NCBI GenBank assembly: GCA_903837355.1
Contig: CAILUI010000172.1
Coordinates: 1-64,000 of the forward strand
Direction of reading: 5' to 3'
Source: an uncultured Victivallales bacterium
GTDB lineage: Bacteria; Verrucomicrobiota; Lentisphaeria; Oligosphaerales; JAFGRS01
DNA: 64,000 nucleotides
The notes below the pieces were generated by a model. The model ran no database searches, had not been told where the DNA came from, and saw only the letters and a program-made list of their open reading frames with translations. Shown here one piece after another: positions 18,141 through 26,645 of the stretch. Position numbers and translations under genes: made by a program. How positions within the stretch are numbered: position 1 is the first letter of the stretch; every line of letters starts with the position of its first letter.

Positions 18141-20068
18141 TTCTTCAGGACCTCGGCCTCAATCGCAGCCAGCGACCGCCGGAGGTCCATTTCCCCGGGA
18201 AGCGCTGCGATCAGTTCCACGGTCAACCTGCGGGCCTCGTCCCAATCCCCGCGCTGGACCGCGCGGCGCGACAACCAGACACGGGCCTCGTTGGATTCCG
18301 TCGCCAAGGCGCGATAGAGCGTCTCCGCCTGGTCCGTGTGCCCTTCAGCCAGCTCCAGCCGTGCCGCGATCTCACGGCCGGCGACGCTGGCGCTCAGGCG
18401 GGGCTGTCGCGCCAGGACGGCGCGTACGTCGTCGGGGCGTCCCTGCTCCAGACGCGTCGTGGCCATCAGCCAGGCGGCACGGTCGCCGAGGGCATCGGCA
18501 CGGGGCACGAGCGACTCCAGCCGTGCGCAGCCCTCGTCAAGGTGCTGCTGTGCGATCAGCAACTCGGCCGTAAGCAGTTCCAGCAGTGGCGTCGGGGGCC
18601 GCGTCTTCAGCAGCGCCAATGCCGCCTCGGGGCCACGGTTGTAGCGCACGGCCTGGGCCAGGGCATAGACGTACCACTCTGGCACATCCTGCGGCAACGG
18701 CCGCTCCGCCCAGAGGCTCAGGGCGGCGCCGCGCCAGCCGGCGGCCAGGCAGGCCGCGACAAAGGCGTGTGGACTGTTCAGGAAACTGGCCTGCGACGGC
18801 GTCAGATCGCGGCGGCGTCGCAGGGGCTGCAGTTCGTCGAAGAACGTATGGCGCGGCGGCGCCGTAGACGGGGCCGGACGCAGGGCCCAGGTGCTCGGCA
18901 GGGCTCCCGTACCCCGAAGCGCCAGAATCTGCTGCAGGGCGCCACCCAGATCCGGCTGCAGCTCACGCGCCCGCACGGGCTCCGCCGCAAGCCACCTCTG
19001 CGCCTCCGCCTCGCGACCGGCGCGCAACTCCTCCAGTACCGTCAGCCAGAACACTTCGGGATGCTCGCGCGCGGCGTTGCTTGGGACCGGTGTCCCGGGC
19101 CGCGCCGCCGCGTCCCAGAACGCCTCCGTAGGGGTTGCCTGCATGACGGCGACCAGCGCTGCCAGCACGCCATCAGGCGGTGCGGCTGGCAAGACCGTAG
19201 TGCCCGGCTGAACCACCCGCCCCCAGAAGAGCGTCTTGAGCCAGAGCACATCAAGCGGCGCACAGAGCAGCGCCTGACCCCAGGTCTGGATGGCAAGGTC
19301 CAGGGTTCCCTGGCGGCGATAGTACTCGGCCAACTGGTCCCACCAGAGTGGGTTGGACGAATCTGCAAGGGCTGCCGCGACGTATTCGACACGCGCCTCG
19401 GACGGACGCCCAGCCGCCTCCAGGAACTGCGCACAGAACGAGCGGATCTCGGGGTTCTGCGGGTCAGTAAGGCGAGCCTGCGAAAGGCTCCACCACGCCG
19501 CTTTCTGATCCTGTGGTGCCGCCACCAGCGCTAGGCGCAACAGACGCCCCGCCTCGTCCGCCCCGGTCAAGGTTTCGCTCCGCAGCAACTCCGCGGCCGC
19601 ATCCCGTTCTCCGGCCCAGAGCAAGGCATCGACGTCGAGTAGTCGCCAGCGCCCCTTGGCGCGTTCGTTGCCGCGCCAGGTGGCGCGCAGCCGTTCGTAG
19701 GACGAACTGGAGCGCCTGGCCAGCCAGGCCCGCAGCAGCAGCAACGTGGCATCCTCATCGCGTTGCAGGGCTTCGGGGGCGCGCCGGCTGAGCGCATCCA
19801 GCGCCACCACATCACGCGTGATGGCAAGAGCACGCACTTCGAACGCGGACCAGTCCGGGTGTCGGAAGGGTCGCGGTTGCAGGCGGATGATCGTACGGGC
19901 GTCACCCCCCTGGCCTGCCGCCAGCAGGGAGGCGACGCGCTCACGGGCTTGGCGATCCTGGCGCTCGATCACTCCCCGGCGCCAGTGCGGCACCGCCCAG
20001 AAGGCCAGGCCGGCGCTCAGCAACAGCCCAAGACCAACACACAGAACCGTGCGCGTGCTCTTCATCAC
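18137..20068 (-). CDS. Membrane-anchored TPR-like protein of the exosortase cassette
   Basis: The 643-residue protein begins with a signal anchor (LCVGLGLLLSAGLAFWAVPHW, about 8-28) followed by an all-helical region rich in Ala, Leu and Trp with TPR-like periodicity (for example AYYRRQGTLDLAIQTWGQALL and ELAEGHTDQAETLYRALA). No catalytic motif is seen. Start and stop overlap both neighbours by 4 bp, so it is made in step with the exosortase and its substrate. It may be a periplasmic scaffold or chaperone for surface export; that role is inference. Confidence 0.75.
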   Translation of the reverse strand: MMKSTRTVLCVGLGLLLSAGLAFWAVPHWRRGVIERQDRQARERVASLLAAGQGGDARTIIRLQPRPFRHPDWSAFEVRALAITRDVVALDALSRRAPEALQRDEDATLLLLRAWLARRSSSSYERLRATWRGNERAKGRWRLLDVDALLWAGERDAAAELLRSETLTGADEAGRLLRLALVAAPQDQKAAWWSLSQARLTDPQNPEIRSFCAQFLEAAGRPSEARVEYVAAALADSSNPLWWDQLAEYYRRQGTLDLAIQTWGQALLCAPLDVLWLKTLFWGRVVQPGTTVLPAAPPDGVLAALVAVMQATPTEAFWDAAARPGTPVPSNAAREHPEVFWLTVLEELRAGREAEAQRWLAAEPVRARELQPDLGGALQQILALRGTGALPSTWALRPAPSTAPPRHTFFDELQPLRRRRDLTPSQASFLNSPHAFVAACLAAGWRGAALSLWAERPLPQDVPEWYVYALAQAVRYNRGPEAALALLKTRPPTPLLELLTAELLIAQQHLDEGCARLESLVPRADALGDRAAWLMATTRLEQGRPDDVRAVLARQPRLSASVAGREIAARLELAEGHTDQAETLYRALATESNEARVWLSRRAVQRGDWDEARRLTVELIAALPGEMDLRRSLAAIEAEVLKK

Positions 20069-20931
20069 CGGGACTCTTCCCCACTGCGGAACGCGGGTTG
20101 ACGGCGCAGGAAGGCCACCACCAGGAAGGCACTCAGAACCAAGCCCAGGGCGGGCTCGGGAGCCCCGGTCAGGGCCGCTACGTTGCGGGCCCCGATGTCG
20201 ATGGCGATGAGGACGTCATTGAAGTCACGGTCGCCGCCGCCGAGGAGATCCTCGAAGCCCAGGATCAGATAAGGGCTGTCCGGCAGGGCGAAGGCCACCA
20301 CATGGTTCATCAGATCCGGATTACGGGCCGCCACCGTGCTGAAAACGTTGGTGCCCCCGTTGGCGCCGTTGGCGATCAGGAAGAAATCGAGCACGGAATT
20401 GGCGGCGACAGTTCCCAGGTCGACATAGTCGCCCGGCAACAGGGGCGTTGACGGCGCCCGTGCCGTTGTCCTGGCGGGGTCGTAGGTGGAGACGCTACTG
20501 GAGGCGTCGGGGAAGATGAGTTGCCGGTCGGTCGCTGCCGCTTGTCCGACGCCGCTCACCGAGAACCCCAGGGTGTTGCGGTATCCGGCGCCCTCGCCGA
20601 TGAAGTAAACCCGCACGTCGCTTTCGGTGAGCAGGCTCAGCCGACTGGGGTCGAGCAGACTTGCCGAGTCGCCAAAGCTTCTGGTTTCGGCCAGGCGCTG
20701 GTTCAGCAGTTGGCTGATCGACGGCAGAACGCCCGTTTGGAAGGCGGCCGCGGCCGCGTCGGACCCGGCCACCATGACCGGCCCAACCGTGTTTAGTCCC
20801 GTGGGCCTCACCGTGGCTTGCACCGGACTCGGGGTGCCCGCAAGCTGCGCGCTGGCCGCCCCGGCCGCCAGCAACAGAACACCCAGCACCCGCGGAATCG
20901 TGATCGACGCCACCAGGCCGACGTTCTTCAT
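20065..20931 (-). CDS. PEP-CTERM-like surface protein with DUF4114 domain
   Basis: The 288-residue secreted protein has a signal peptide (about 1-28, ending ASA-Q), a middle domain ending in a DUF4114-type block (LILGFEDLLGGGDRDFNDVLIAID, where FEDL and DRDFNDV are typical), and a C-terminal sorting tail: P-E-P at 258-260, a hydrophobic helix, then RR. This is the layout of an exosortase substrate, though about ten residues follow the RR, more than usual. ATG 20931 has GGAAGGGG upstream. It overlaps the TPR gene by 4 bp, suggesting it is the dedicated substrate of this exosortase. Confidence 0.82.
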   Translation of the reverse strand: MKNVGLVASITIPRVLGVLLLAAGAASAQLAGTPSPVQATVRPTGLNTVGPVMVAGSDAAAAAFQTGVLPSISQLLNQRLAETRSFGDSASLLDPSRLSLLTESDVRVYFIGEGAGYRNTLGFSVSGVGQAAATDRQLIFPDASSSVSTYDPARTTARAPSTPLLPGDYVDLGTVAANSVLDFFLIANGANGGTNVFSTVAARNPDLMNHVVAFALPDSPYLILGFEDLLGGGDRDFNDVLIAIDIGARNVAALTGAPEPALGLVLSAFLVVAFLRRQPAFRSGEESR

Positions 20932-21134
20932 GTTGCCCCTTCCTTTGTCCATTGGATGGCAATAGAACTGTAGCACCGCATCTGCTTCCCGACGAAGGTT
21001 ACCTCAACGCCAACAACAGGCGCAGCACTGCGGGCGGCTTCGCCTGCGTGCACGGCCCCTCCGCCGGCCACCGTCCGGTCCCCGGGTCTCGGCTTAGCAT
21101 GATGCCGCCATCCGTGTCCGCGCGGCCGGTGGCC

Positions 21135-22895
21135 TCAGGGCGCGGCGAGCAGCGCCCGGACCGGCTCGAGCAGAGCCTCGGCCAGGCGGGCGTGGCCCTT
21201 GACGTAGGGGTGGCAGCCGTCTTCGATCAGCTCCAGGTCGGCCGGGGTGGCGGCGAAGAGGGCGAAGCCATCGAAGACCGGGACGCCGATTTCCTGGCCC
21301 AGGGTCTGCACGGCTGCGCGGTAGCGACGCAACTGGTAGTTCATATCCTCATTCTGGGCGTAGGCCCCGAGATCCTGATAGAGGTACTTGCGGCTCATCG
21401 GGGTCGAGGTGCAGAGCAGGACCTTGGCGCCGCTGGCGCGCATGCGTTCGACGATGGCTCGCAGATTGGCCCGGTAGTCGTCCAGAGAGACGCGGGGCTC
21501 AGTGCGGGCAACCGGTCCACCATCGACCATGGCGGCATCGTTCATGCCGAACATCACGATGACCAGGTCCGGCTTCTCGGCCAACACATCGCGGTCCAGG
21601 CGCGCCAGGGCCCCCGCGCTGGTGTCGCTGCCGAGGCCGGCGTTGGCGACGGTTACCGGCAGGCCCAGGCGCTTGAGCGTGTCTTCGAGCAGGAAGCGGA
21701 AAGTCTGGTACTCGGTGACGCCGGGCCGGACGCCGGCGGTGATCGAGTCCCCGAAGGCAACCACACGCTTAGGCGGTGGCTGCCCCTGGCGGTCCTCGAT
21801 CCACTCCCGGTTGAAGCGCGCCAGCCAGACCGAGTTGCGTCCAGCATCAGTGCGCTGCCACCAGGCCAGCAGGAGGGTGCCGTCCGCGGCCTGCGCCAGG
21901 CTGGGGTAGCAGGCGGTGGCGTAGGACAGCGTGCCGTCGGCCTGGGGCACCGGCGCGGTGACCGTGCGCGGGGTACCCCAGGTCTTGCACTCGTCGGTGC
22001 TCAGGGCAACCACCAGCGGGAAGCGGTTGAGGGGGCTGTTGTCCCAGGCGCGCAGGATGGCGCCGTCACGTAGGCGCAGCAGTGCCGAGGGCGTGTTGTT
22101 TCCGTAGACGGGCGCCGGTCGCAACGGCTCCCAGGTCGTGCCACCATCGTGGCTGACGGTTTCGTGGGGCCGGCCGGTGGTCGTGCGGACGATCATGAAG
22201 AGGTCGCCGTTGGCAAGGCGCACCACGGCGGGTTCGTCAGCCCCCATCGCTTGCTGTGGCAGGTCGACATCGGCCCCGGGCGCCCAGGTCCGGCCACGGT
22301 CGGCGGAGATGAGCACGCCGGCGCGGGTGTGCATCTCCCCCTCCAAGGCGCTCGGGCGGCCCTCCTCGGCGGGCACGTCCCAGGCCCAACCCATGACCAC
22401 GGTGTCGCCGTCGAGCCAGACCGGGACGTTGACGCAACCCGTGACATAGCGCCGCGGCAGCGGCATGGCCTCAGGTGCTGACCAGGTCGCACCGCCATCC
22501 CGGCTGACGGCGCTACGAAACACGCTGCGGGCAAGCTTCCCGGTGAACTCCGGCAGGTCCAGCACATGGGTGGCAAAAACGGTGAGCTGGTCCCGATCTA
22601 CCAGGAGGTTGGCGTCGGTGATGTAGCGCGGCTCGGACAGGCCCATCACCTGCACCGGTTTCGACCAGGTCGCACCCGCGTCCGTGCTACGCTGGATCCA
22701 GATGGAGGAGATGGTGTTGGAGTAGGTGCAGTAGAGGCTCTGACCATCCCAGGTGCCGAGCCGTGGGATCTCGACGTCCCCCGTCAACCCCGTCTGCAGG
22801 GCGCTCATCTCGAAGAAGGGTTCGGTGCCCATAGCTCCTCCTGCACAGAGTGCCCAAACCGCCAAACAGACCACCCGCAAACAGGTTCTCTGCAT
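21135..22895 (-). CDS. Secreted sialidase (BNR) fused to an SGNH/GDSL esterase
   Basis: The 586-residue protein has a signal peptide (about 1-23), a six-bladed sialidase-type propeller (about 25-365) with five Asp boxes (70-77, 131-138, 197-204, 248-255, 299-306; the last is degenerate, STDECKTW), then an SGNH hydrolase domain (about 376-580) with S384 in AFGDSITAG, N452 in MFGMNDAAM, and D559/H562 in EDGCHPYVKGH. One polypeptide could therefore remove O-acyl groups and cleave a terminal sugar. The sugar is not proven to be sialic acid. AAAGGGG precedes the ATG. It is divergently arranged with another SGNH gene. Confidence 0.85.
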   Translation of the reverse strand: MQRTCLRVVCLAVWALCAGGAMGTEPFFEMSALQTGLTGDVEIPRLGTWDGQSLYCTYSNTISSIWIQRSTDAGATWSKPVQVMGLSEPRYITDANLLVDRDQLTVFATHVLDLPEFTGKLARSVFRSAVSRDGGATWSAPEAMPLPRRYVTGCVNVPVWLDGDTVVMGWAWDVPAEEGRPSALEGEMHTRAGVLISADRGRTWAPGADVDLPQQAMGADEPAVVRLANGDLFMIVRTTTGRPHETVSHDGGTTWEPLRPAPVYGNNTPSALLRLRDGAILRAWDNSPLNRFPLVVALSTDECKTWGTPRTVTAPVPQADGTLSYATACYPSLAQAADGTLLLAWWQRTDAGRNSVWLARFNREWIEDRQGQPPPKRVVAFGDSITAGVRPGVTEYQTFRFLLEDTLKRLGLPVTVANAGLGSDTSAGALARLDRDVLAEKPDLVIVMFGMNDAAMVDGGPVARTEPRVSLDDYRANLRAIVERMRASGAKVLLCTSTPMSRKYLYQDLGAYAQNEDMNYQLRRYRAAVQTLGQEIGVPVFDGFALFAATPADLELIEDGCHPYVKGHARLAEALLEPVRALLAAP

Positions 22896-23041
22896 CGTTT
22901 CGACCCCTTTGACCTTACTCTAGCGGCCCGCACCAGTCCGCGCCACGGCCGCACCCATCTTGCCGCGCCGGCCCGGCAACGGTATGGTGACCCCGGCCCA
23001 GCGACAGAAGTCACGCGCCGTTGACAGGGGAGCACGAGCCG

Positions 23042-24283
23042 ATGGTAGCCGTCTGCAGAAGCGCCCTGACGACCATGCTCCTCGTGCCGCTGTGCCAGGT
23101 TGCCGCGGAACCGCGCCCAGCGGAGTTGCGCCAGACGGCTGCCAAGCTGGAGGCCGGACAACCGGTCCGGGTCGTCTGTCTCGGCGACAGCGTCACCGGC
23201 GTCTACTACCATAGTGGCGGGCGCCGCGCCTATCCCGAGATGCTCAGCCTGGCCCTGCAGGCCGCGTATCCGCAGACCCCGGTGACGGTCGTCAATGCCG
23301 GCATCAGCGGCAACACCACGGCCGATGGCCTGAGCCGACTGCAGGCGGATGTTCTGGAGCAACGGCCGGACCTGGTCACCGTCATGTTCGGCCTGAATGA
23401 CATCACCCGAGTGCCCCTCGACGAGGTCCGCGCGAACCTCGGGCAGATCATCGACCGCTGCCGCGCCGCCGGGGCCGAGGTGCTCCTGTGTACCCCCAAC
23501 TCGGTGCTTGACACGCCCAGCCGCCCGATCACGAAGCTGGTCGAGTACTGCAACCTGCTGCGCGAGGTGGCACGGCAGCGTCAAGCGCCGGTCTGCGATA
23601 TCCATGCGGCCTATGAAGCCCTCCGGGAACGCGAGCCGCTGGCCTGGCGGCTTCTGCTCAGCGACGAGATCCACCCCAATATGGACGGCCACAAACTCAG
23701 CGCCGAAACGCTCTGCCGCACCCTCTGTGGCCACAGCGTCGCGCTGGCCACGCTGCGGCCGCCGCAGCCGGCGCTGCCCAAGACGCAGGCTCTGCTGCAG
23801 GCGGGTCGCCCGCTGCGCGTGCTCGCCATGCCTCCCTACGACGCCCTGATCGCGCCGGCACTGCGAGCGCTGGTACCGACGGCCCAGATCGAGGTCCGAA
23901 CCTGGCCGACGGCGGCGCAGACGCTGGCCGAGATCGAAGCCGCGGCCAAGAGCGTCCGCGCGGCACCGCCCGACCTGGTCCTGCTGGCGGTGCCCGTCGC
24001 GGTTACGCCTCCAGAGTCTGCCCCACCAGAAGCCGCCATCCGCTCACATAGTTGGATCCTGAACAACGCACTCAGCTTCGGGTTGCAGGAGTGGGACGTC
24101 GTCGCCATCGCCCCCTCCGTCCTCACGCCTGACCTGACCACGACGGAACGGGACCGCGACGCCTTCGCTTGCCGCATGGTCCGCGCTCAGGACCTGAACC
24201 TGATCACGCGTCCGGACCTCGACCCGGCGCCGCCGGAGCAAATCCTCCAGAACTGGCTGCGGGCCGAGCTTTCCGGGAAGTAA
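23042..24283 (+). CDS. Exported SGNH/GDSL hydrolase with extra C-terminal domain
   Basis: The 413-residue protein has a short signal peptide (about 1-22) and an SGNH esterase domain with S50 in CLGDSVTG, N119 in MFGLNDITR, and D208/H211 in SDEIHPNMDGH. Residues about 232-413 form a second alpha/beta region (LRVLAMPPYDALIAPAL, DLVLLAVPVAV) that looks like a degenerate SGNH-type fold lacking the catalytic residues. ATG 23042 with GGGGAG upstream is preferred over a TTG at 23021. Likely a carbohydrate esterase acting outside the cytoplasm. Confidence 0.8.
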   Translation: MVAVCRSALTTMLLVPLCQVAAEPRPAELRQTAAKLEAGQPVRVVCLGDSVTGVYYHSGGRRAYPEMLSLALQAAYPQTPVTVVNAGISGNTTADGLSRLQADVLEQRPDLVTVMFGLNDITRVPLDEVRANLGQIIDRCRAAGAEVLLCTPNSVLDTPSRPITKLVEYCNLLREVARQRQAPVCDIHAAYEALREREPLAWRLLLSDEIHPNMDGHKLSAETLCRTLCGHSVALATLRPPQPALPKTQALLQAGRPLRVLAMPPYDALIAPALRALVPTAQIEVRTWPTAAQTLAEIEAAAKSVRAAPPDLVLLAVPVAVTPPESAPPEAAIRSHSWILNNALSFGLQEWDVVAIAPSVLTPDLTTTERDRDAFACRMVRAQDLNLITRPDLDPAPPEQILQNWLRAELSGK

Positions 24284-24327
24284 CCCGGGGCCGCGCCTGC
24301 CGTCCAGCAGTGCTCAGAGCGCAGGCC

Positions 24328-25338
24328 TCACCCTGCCGGCAAACGCGGCGCAACCCACGCCGTGCGCGCGGCGCCCTTGTAGATCGCCGCCATCACGGCA
24401 CTGCGCACCGCCGCTTCGGTCGCACCCACCAGATGGGCGGTTGCACCCCCGCCACTGGCGTCGAGGAAGAGGTCGAAGGCGTGCGGCAACGCTGCCGGCA
24501 GGTCGGTCCAGACCTCCTGACCATCGGCGCCGGCAACCTGGTTGCTCTTGAAGTACAACTGGCCGTCAATGACCACGGCGTGGCCTTCAGTACCGCTGAT
24601 CTGCAGGGAGACCGGGTCCGACAGATCGACCCAGCCGGCCGCCAGCGTGCCCACGGCACCGTCGGGGAAACTCAACATCGCCTCACCGGACTCGTCGCAC
24701 TCGGCATAGCGGCCGGTGACGACGGCAACGCGGCCGGTGACCCGAGCCGGATTCCCCATCAACCACAGCATGATGTCCAGCGCGTGCGTCCCCAGGTCGC
24801 CAAAGGCGCCGCAGCCAGCGAGGCTGGGGTCGGCCATCCAGCGCCACTCGGTGTCGAACCAGCCGGCCAGACTGCCGTGGTGGCAGTTTGAGCCGCGGAT
24901 GCGCGTGATCTTGCCGAACGCCCCAGCGCCGATCTGCGCTTTCAGAAACTGGTTCACGGGCAGCCCGCGCATGAAGTACCCCGTCTGAAAGAGCACCCCG
25001 GCCTCCTCAATCGCGGCTGCCATCGCATAGGCGTCGGCAGCCCCCATACCGAGCGGTTTCTCGACGAAGAGATGCTTGCCGCTGGCACAAGCGGCCCGGA
25101 CCAGTCCACGGTGACGGTTGGTCTCCGAACAGATGACGACCGCCGTGACCTCTTTATCCCGCCAGATCGTCGTGGCGGACTCGACTGCCGTGGCGCCGAG
25201 GGCCGCTGCATTCTTCTGGGCTTTGGCAGGTACGGGATCCCAGGTGTACTTAACGCGGACGTCACCCCGCGCCTGCAGCCGGTTCACGAAACCTGGGGTG
25301 TGGATATGCGCACAACCGACCAAGGCCAACGTCTGCAT
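24328..25338 (-). CDS. Gfo/Idh/MocA family NAD(P)-dependent oxidoreductase
   Basis: The 336-residue protein has an N-terminal Rossmann fold (QTLALVGCAHIHTPGF, with GCAHIH in place of the usual GxGxxG), the family signature HLFVEKPLGM, and a C-terminal beta-sheet dimer domain with GDLGTHALDIMLWLMG carrying the usual D-x-x-x-H substrate or catalytic residues. Such enzymes oxidise or epimerise sugars and inositols. The substrate is unknown. ATG 25338 is preceded by AGGAG. The neighbours do not reveal a pathway. Confidence 0.87.
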   Translation of the reverse strand: MQTLALVGCAHIHTPGFVNRLQARGDVRVKYTWDPVPAKAQKNAAALGATAVESATTIWRDKEVTAVVICSETNRHRGLVRAACASGKHLFVEKPLGMGAADAYAMAAAIEEAGVLFQTGYFMRGLPVNQFLKAQIGAGAFGKITRIRGSNCHHGSLAGWFDTEWRWMADPSLAGCGAFGDLGTHALDIMLWLMGNPARVTGRVAVVTGRYAECDESGEAMLSFPDGAVGTLAAGWVDLSDPVSLQISGTEGHAVVIDGQLYFKSNQVAGADGQEVWTDLPAALPHAFDLFLDASGGGATAHLVGATEAAVRSAVMAAIYKGAARTAWVAPRLPAG

Positions 25339-25650
25339 GCTCAGCTCTCCTGTTGCTTCCCGCTGTCCAGCCCACGCATCGGCGCCACGACCGTGGCGCC
25401 AAGCTACCGGCAGCATCTGCCGGCAGCACCACTCAACGTACGGCGCTGGCCCTTCCCCCGCAACCCCCAACGGCCGGCTCCAGCGGTGTTCCATAATCGA
25501 CCTTGCCGGGGTTCGCGATTCAGCCAGTCGATCCGAGCAGACCGCGGTCGCGAGAGCTTGCATGGAGGCGATTTCGGTGGTTCATTAACAGCAACGCGAC
25601 GGGCTGCGGCAACACGCAGGGACTGCGCGCCACAGGGGAGTCAGGCTGCC
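25339..25650. other. Divergent intergenic region
   Basis: This 312-bp stretch separates the divergently read Gfo/Idh gene and the GNAT gene. It contains the two ribosome-binding sites (AGGAG near 25347 on the minus strand, GGGGAG near 25635 on the plus strand). I see no clear promoter, hairpin or reading frame in the rest. Confidence 0.6.
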
Positions 25651-26583
25651 ATGACCGACTACGCTATTCGTGAGATGCGCCCGGCAGATCGGCTGGAGGT
25701 CGCGGAACTCATCTGCTTGTCCACCAATTCCTGGTACGAGTCCCACGGCCGTGGCCTGGTCTTCACCGCCGGACCGGAAGCGACCGAACTGCACTACGAT
25801 GTCTACCACGCGCTGGAAGGAAGCTCCGGAATCGTCGCCGAAGACGCTAGAACCGCGCGCGTCATCGGCTCCTGTTTCCAGCACATCCGGCCCACCCACG
25901 TCTCGCTCGGCATCATGAACGTCCATCCGAACCACTTCGGCCGCGGCGTGGCCGGCGCCCTCCTGCGCCATATCATCCAGACGGCCGACTCCCTGGACCG
26001 GCCCCTACGCCTGGTCTCCAGCGCCATGAACCTCGACTCGTACTCGCTCTACACCCACGCCGGTTTCGTGCCCCGCTGCGCCTACCAGGACATGTGGATG
26101 AAGGTGCCCTCGCGTGGGCTCTCCGCCAAGGTCCCCGGCCTCAGCCAGGTGCGGGCCGCGGTCCCCGCCGATATCCCCCTCATGGCCGCCCTGGAGATGG
26201 AGGTCAGCCACGTCCGCCGTGACGGCGACTACCGTCATTTCATCGAGAACCCGATGGGTATCTGGCACGTTTCCGTCTATGAAGGCGAAGACGGCCAACT
26301 CGACGGTTTCCTCGCCTCCTGCGCCCACCCAGGCTGCAACATGATCGGACCCGGCGTCATGCGGAACGACGACGAGGTCGCGACGGCGTTGCTCGTCGCG
26401 GAGTTGAACCAGCACAAGGGGCGCGCCCCGGTGTTCCTGCTGCCGGTGGAACGCAACACCCTGGTCTGCCGCGTCTACGACTGGGGCGCCCGGAACTGCG
26501 AGATTCACTTCGCGCAGGTGCGGGGCGAGTTCGAGCCGTTTGAGGGCATCAACCTGCCCACCTTCATGCCCGAGACGGCCTGA
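25651..26583 (+). CDS. GNAT-family acetyltransferase, two-domain
   Basis: The 310-residue protein begins with a GNAT domain (about 1-150) containing the acetyl-CoA-binding segment IMNVHPNHFGRGVAGALL, where FGRGVAG fits the R/Q-x-x-G-x-G/A motif, and the SLYTHAGF block. The second half (about 160-310) looks like a weaker, diverged GNAT repeat without the pyrophosphate loop. ATG 25651 with GGGGAG upstream is chosen because the open frame upstream covers the divergent promoter region. Substrate unknown. Confidence 0.8.
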   Translation: MTDYAIREMRPADRLEVAELICLSTNSWYESHGRGLVFTAGPEATELHYDVYHALEGSSGIVAEDARTARVIGSCFQHIRPTHVSLGIMNVHPNHFGRGVAGALLRHIIQTADSLDRPLRLVSSAMNLDSYSLYTHAGFVPRCAYQDMWMKVPSRGLSAKVPGLSQVRAAVPADIPLMAALEMEVSHVRRDGDYRHFIENPMGIWHVSVYEGEDGQLDGFLASCAHPGCNMIGPGVMRNDDEVATALLVAELNQHKGRAPVFLLPVERNTLVCRVYDWGARNCEIHFAQVRGEFEPFEGINLPTFMPETA

Positions 26584-26645
26584 CGCCAGAGCGCCCGGCA
26601 GACCCCGCACCGACCCGCGCGACTCGAACCGTCTGCACTCCCGTC

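Noticed and set aside
26584-26645. GGTTCGAGTC on the minus strand, like a tRNA T-arm
   Set aside because: The flanking bases do not form the T stem, and no acceptor or anticodon arm fits in the gap.
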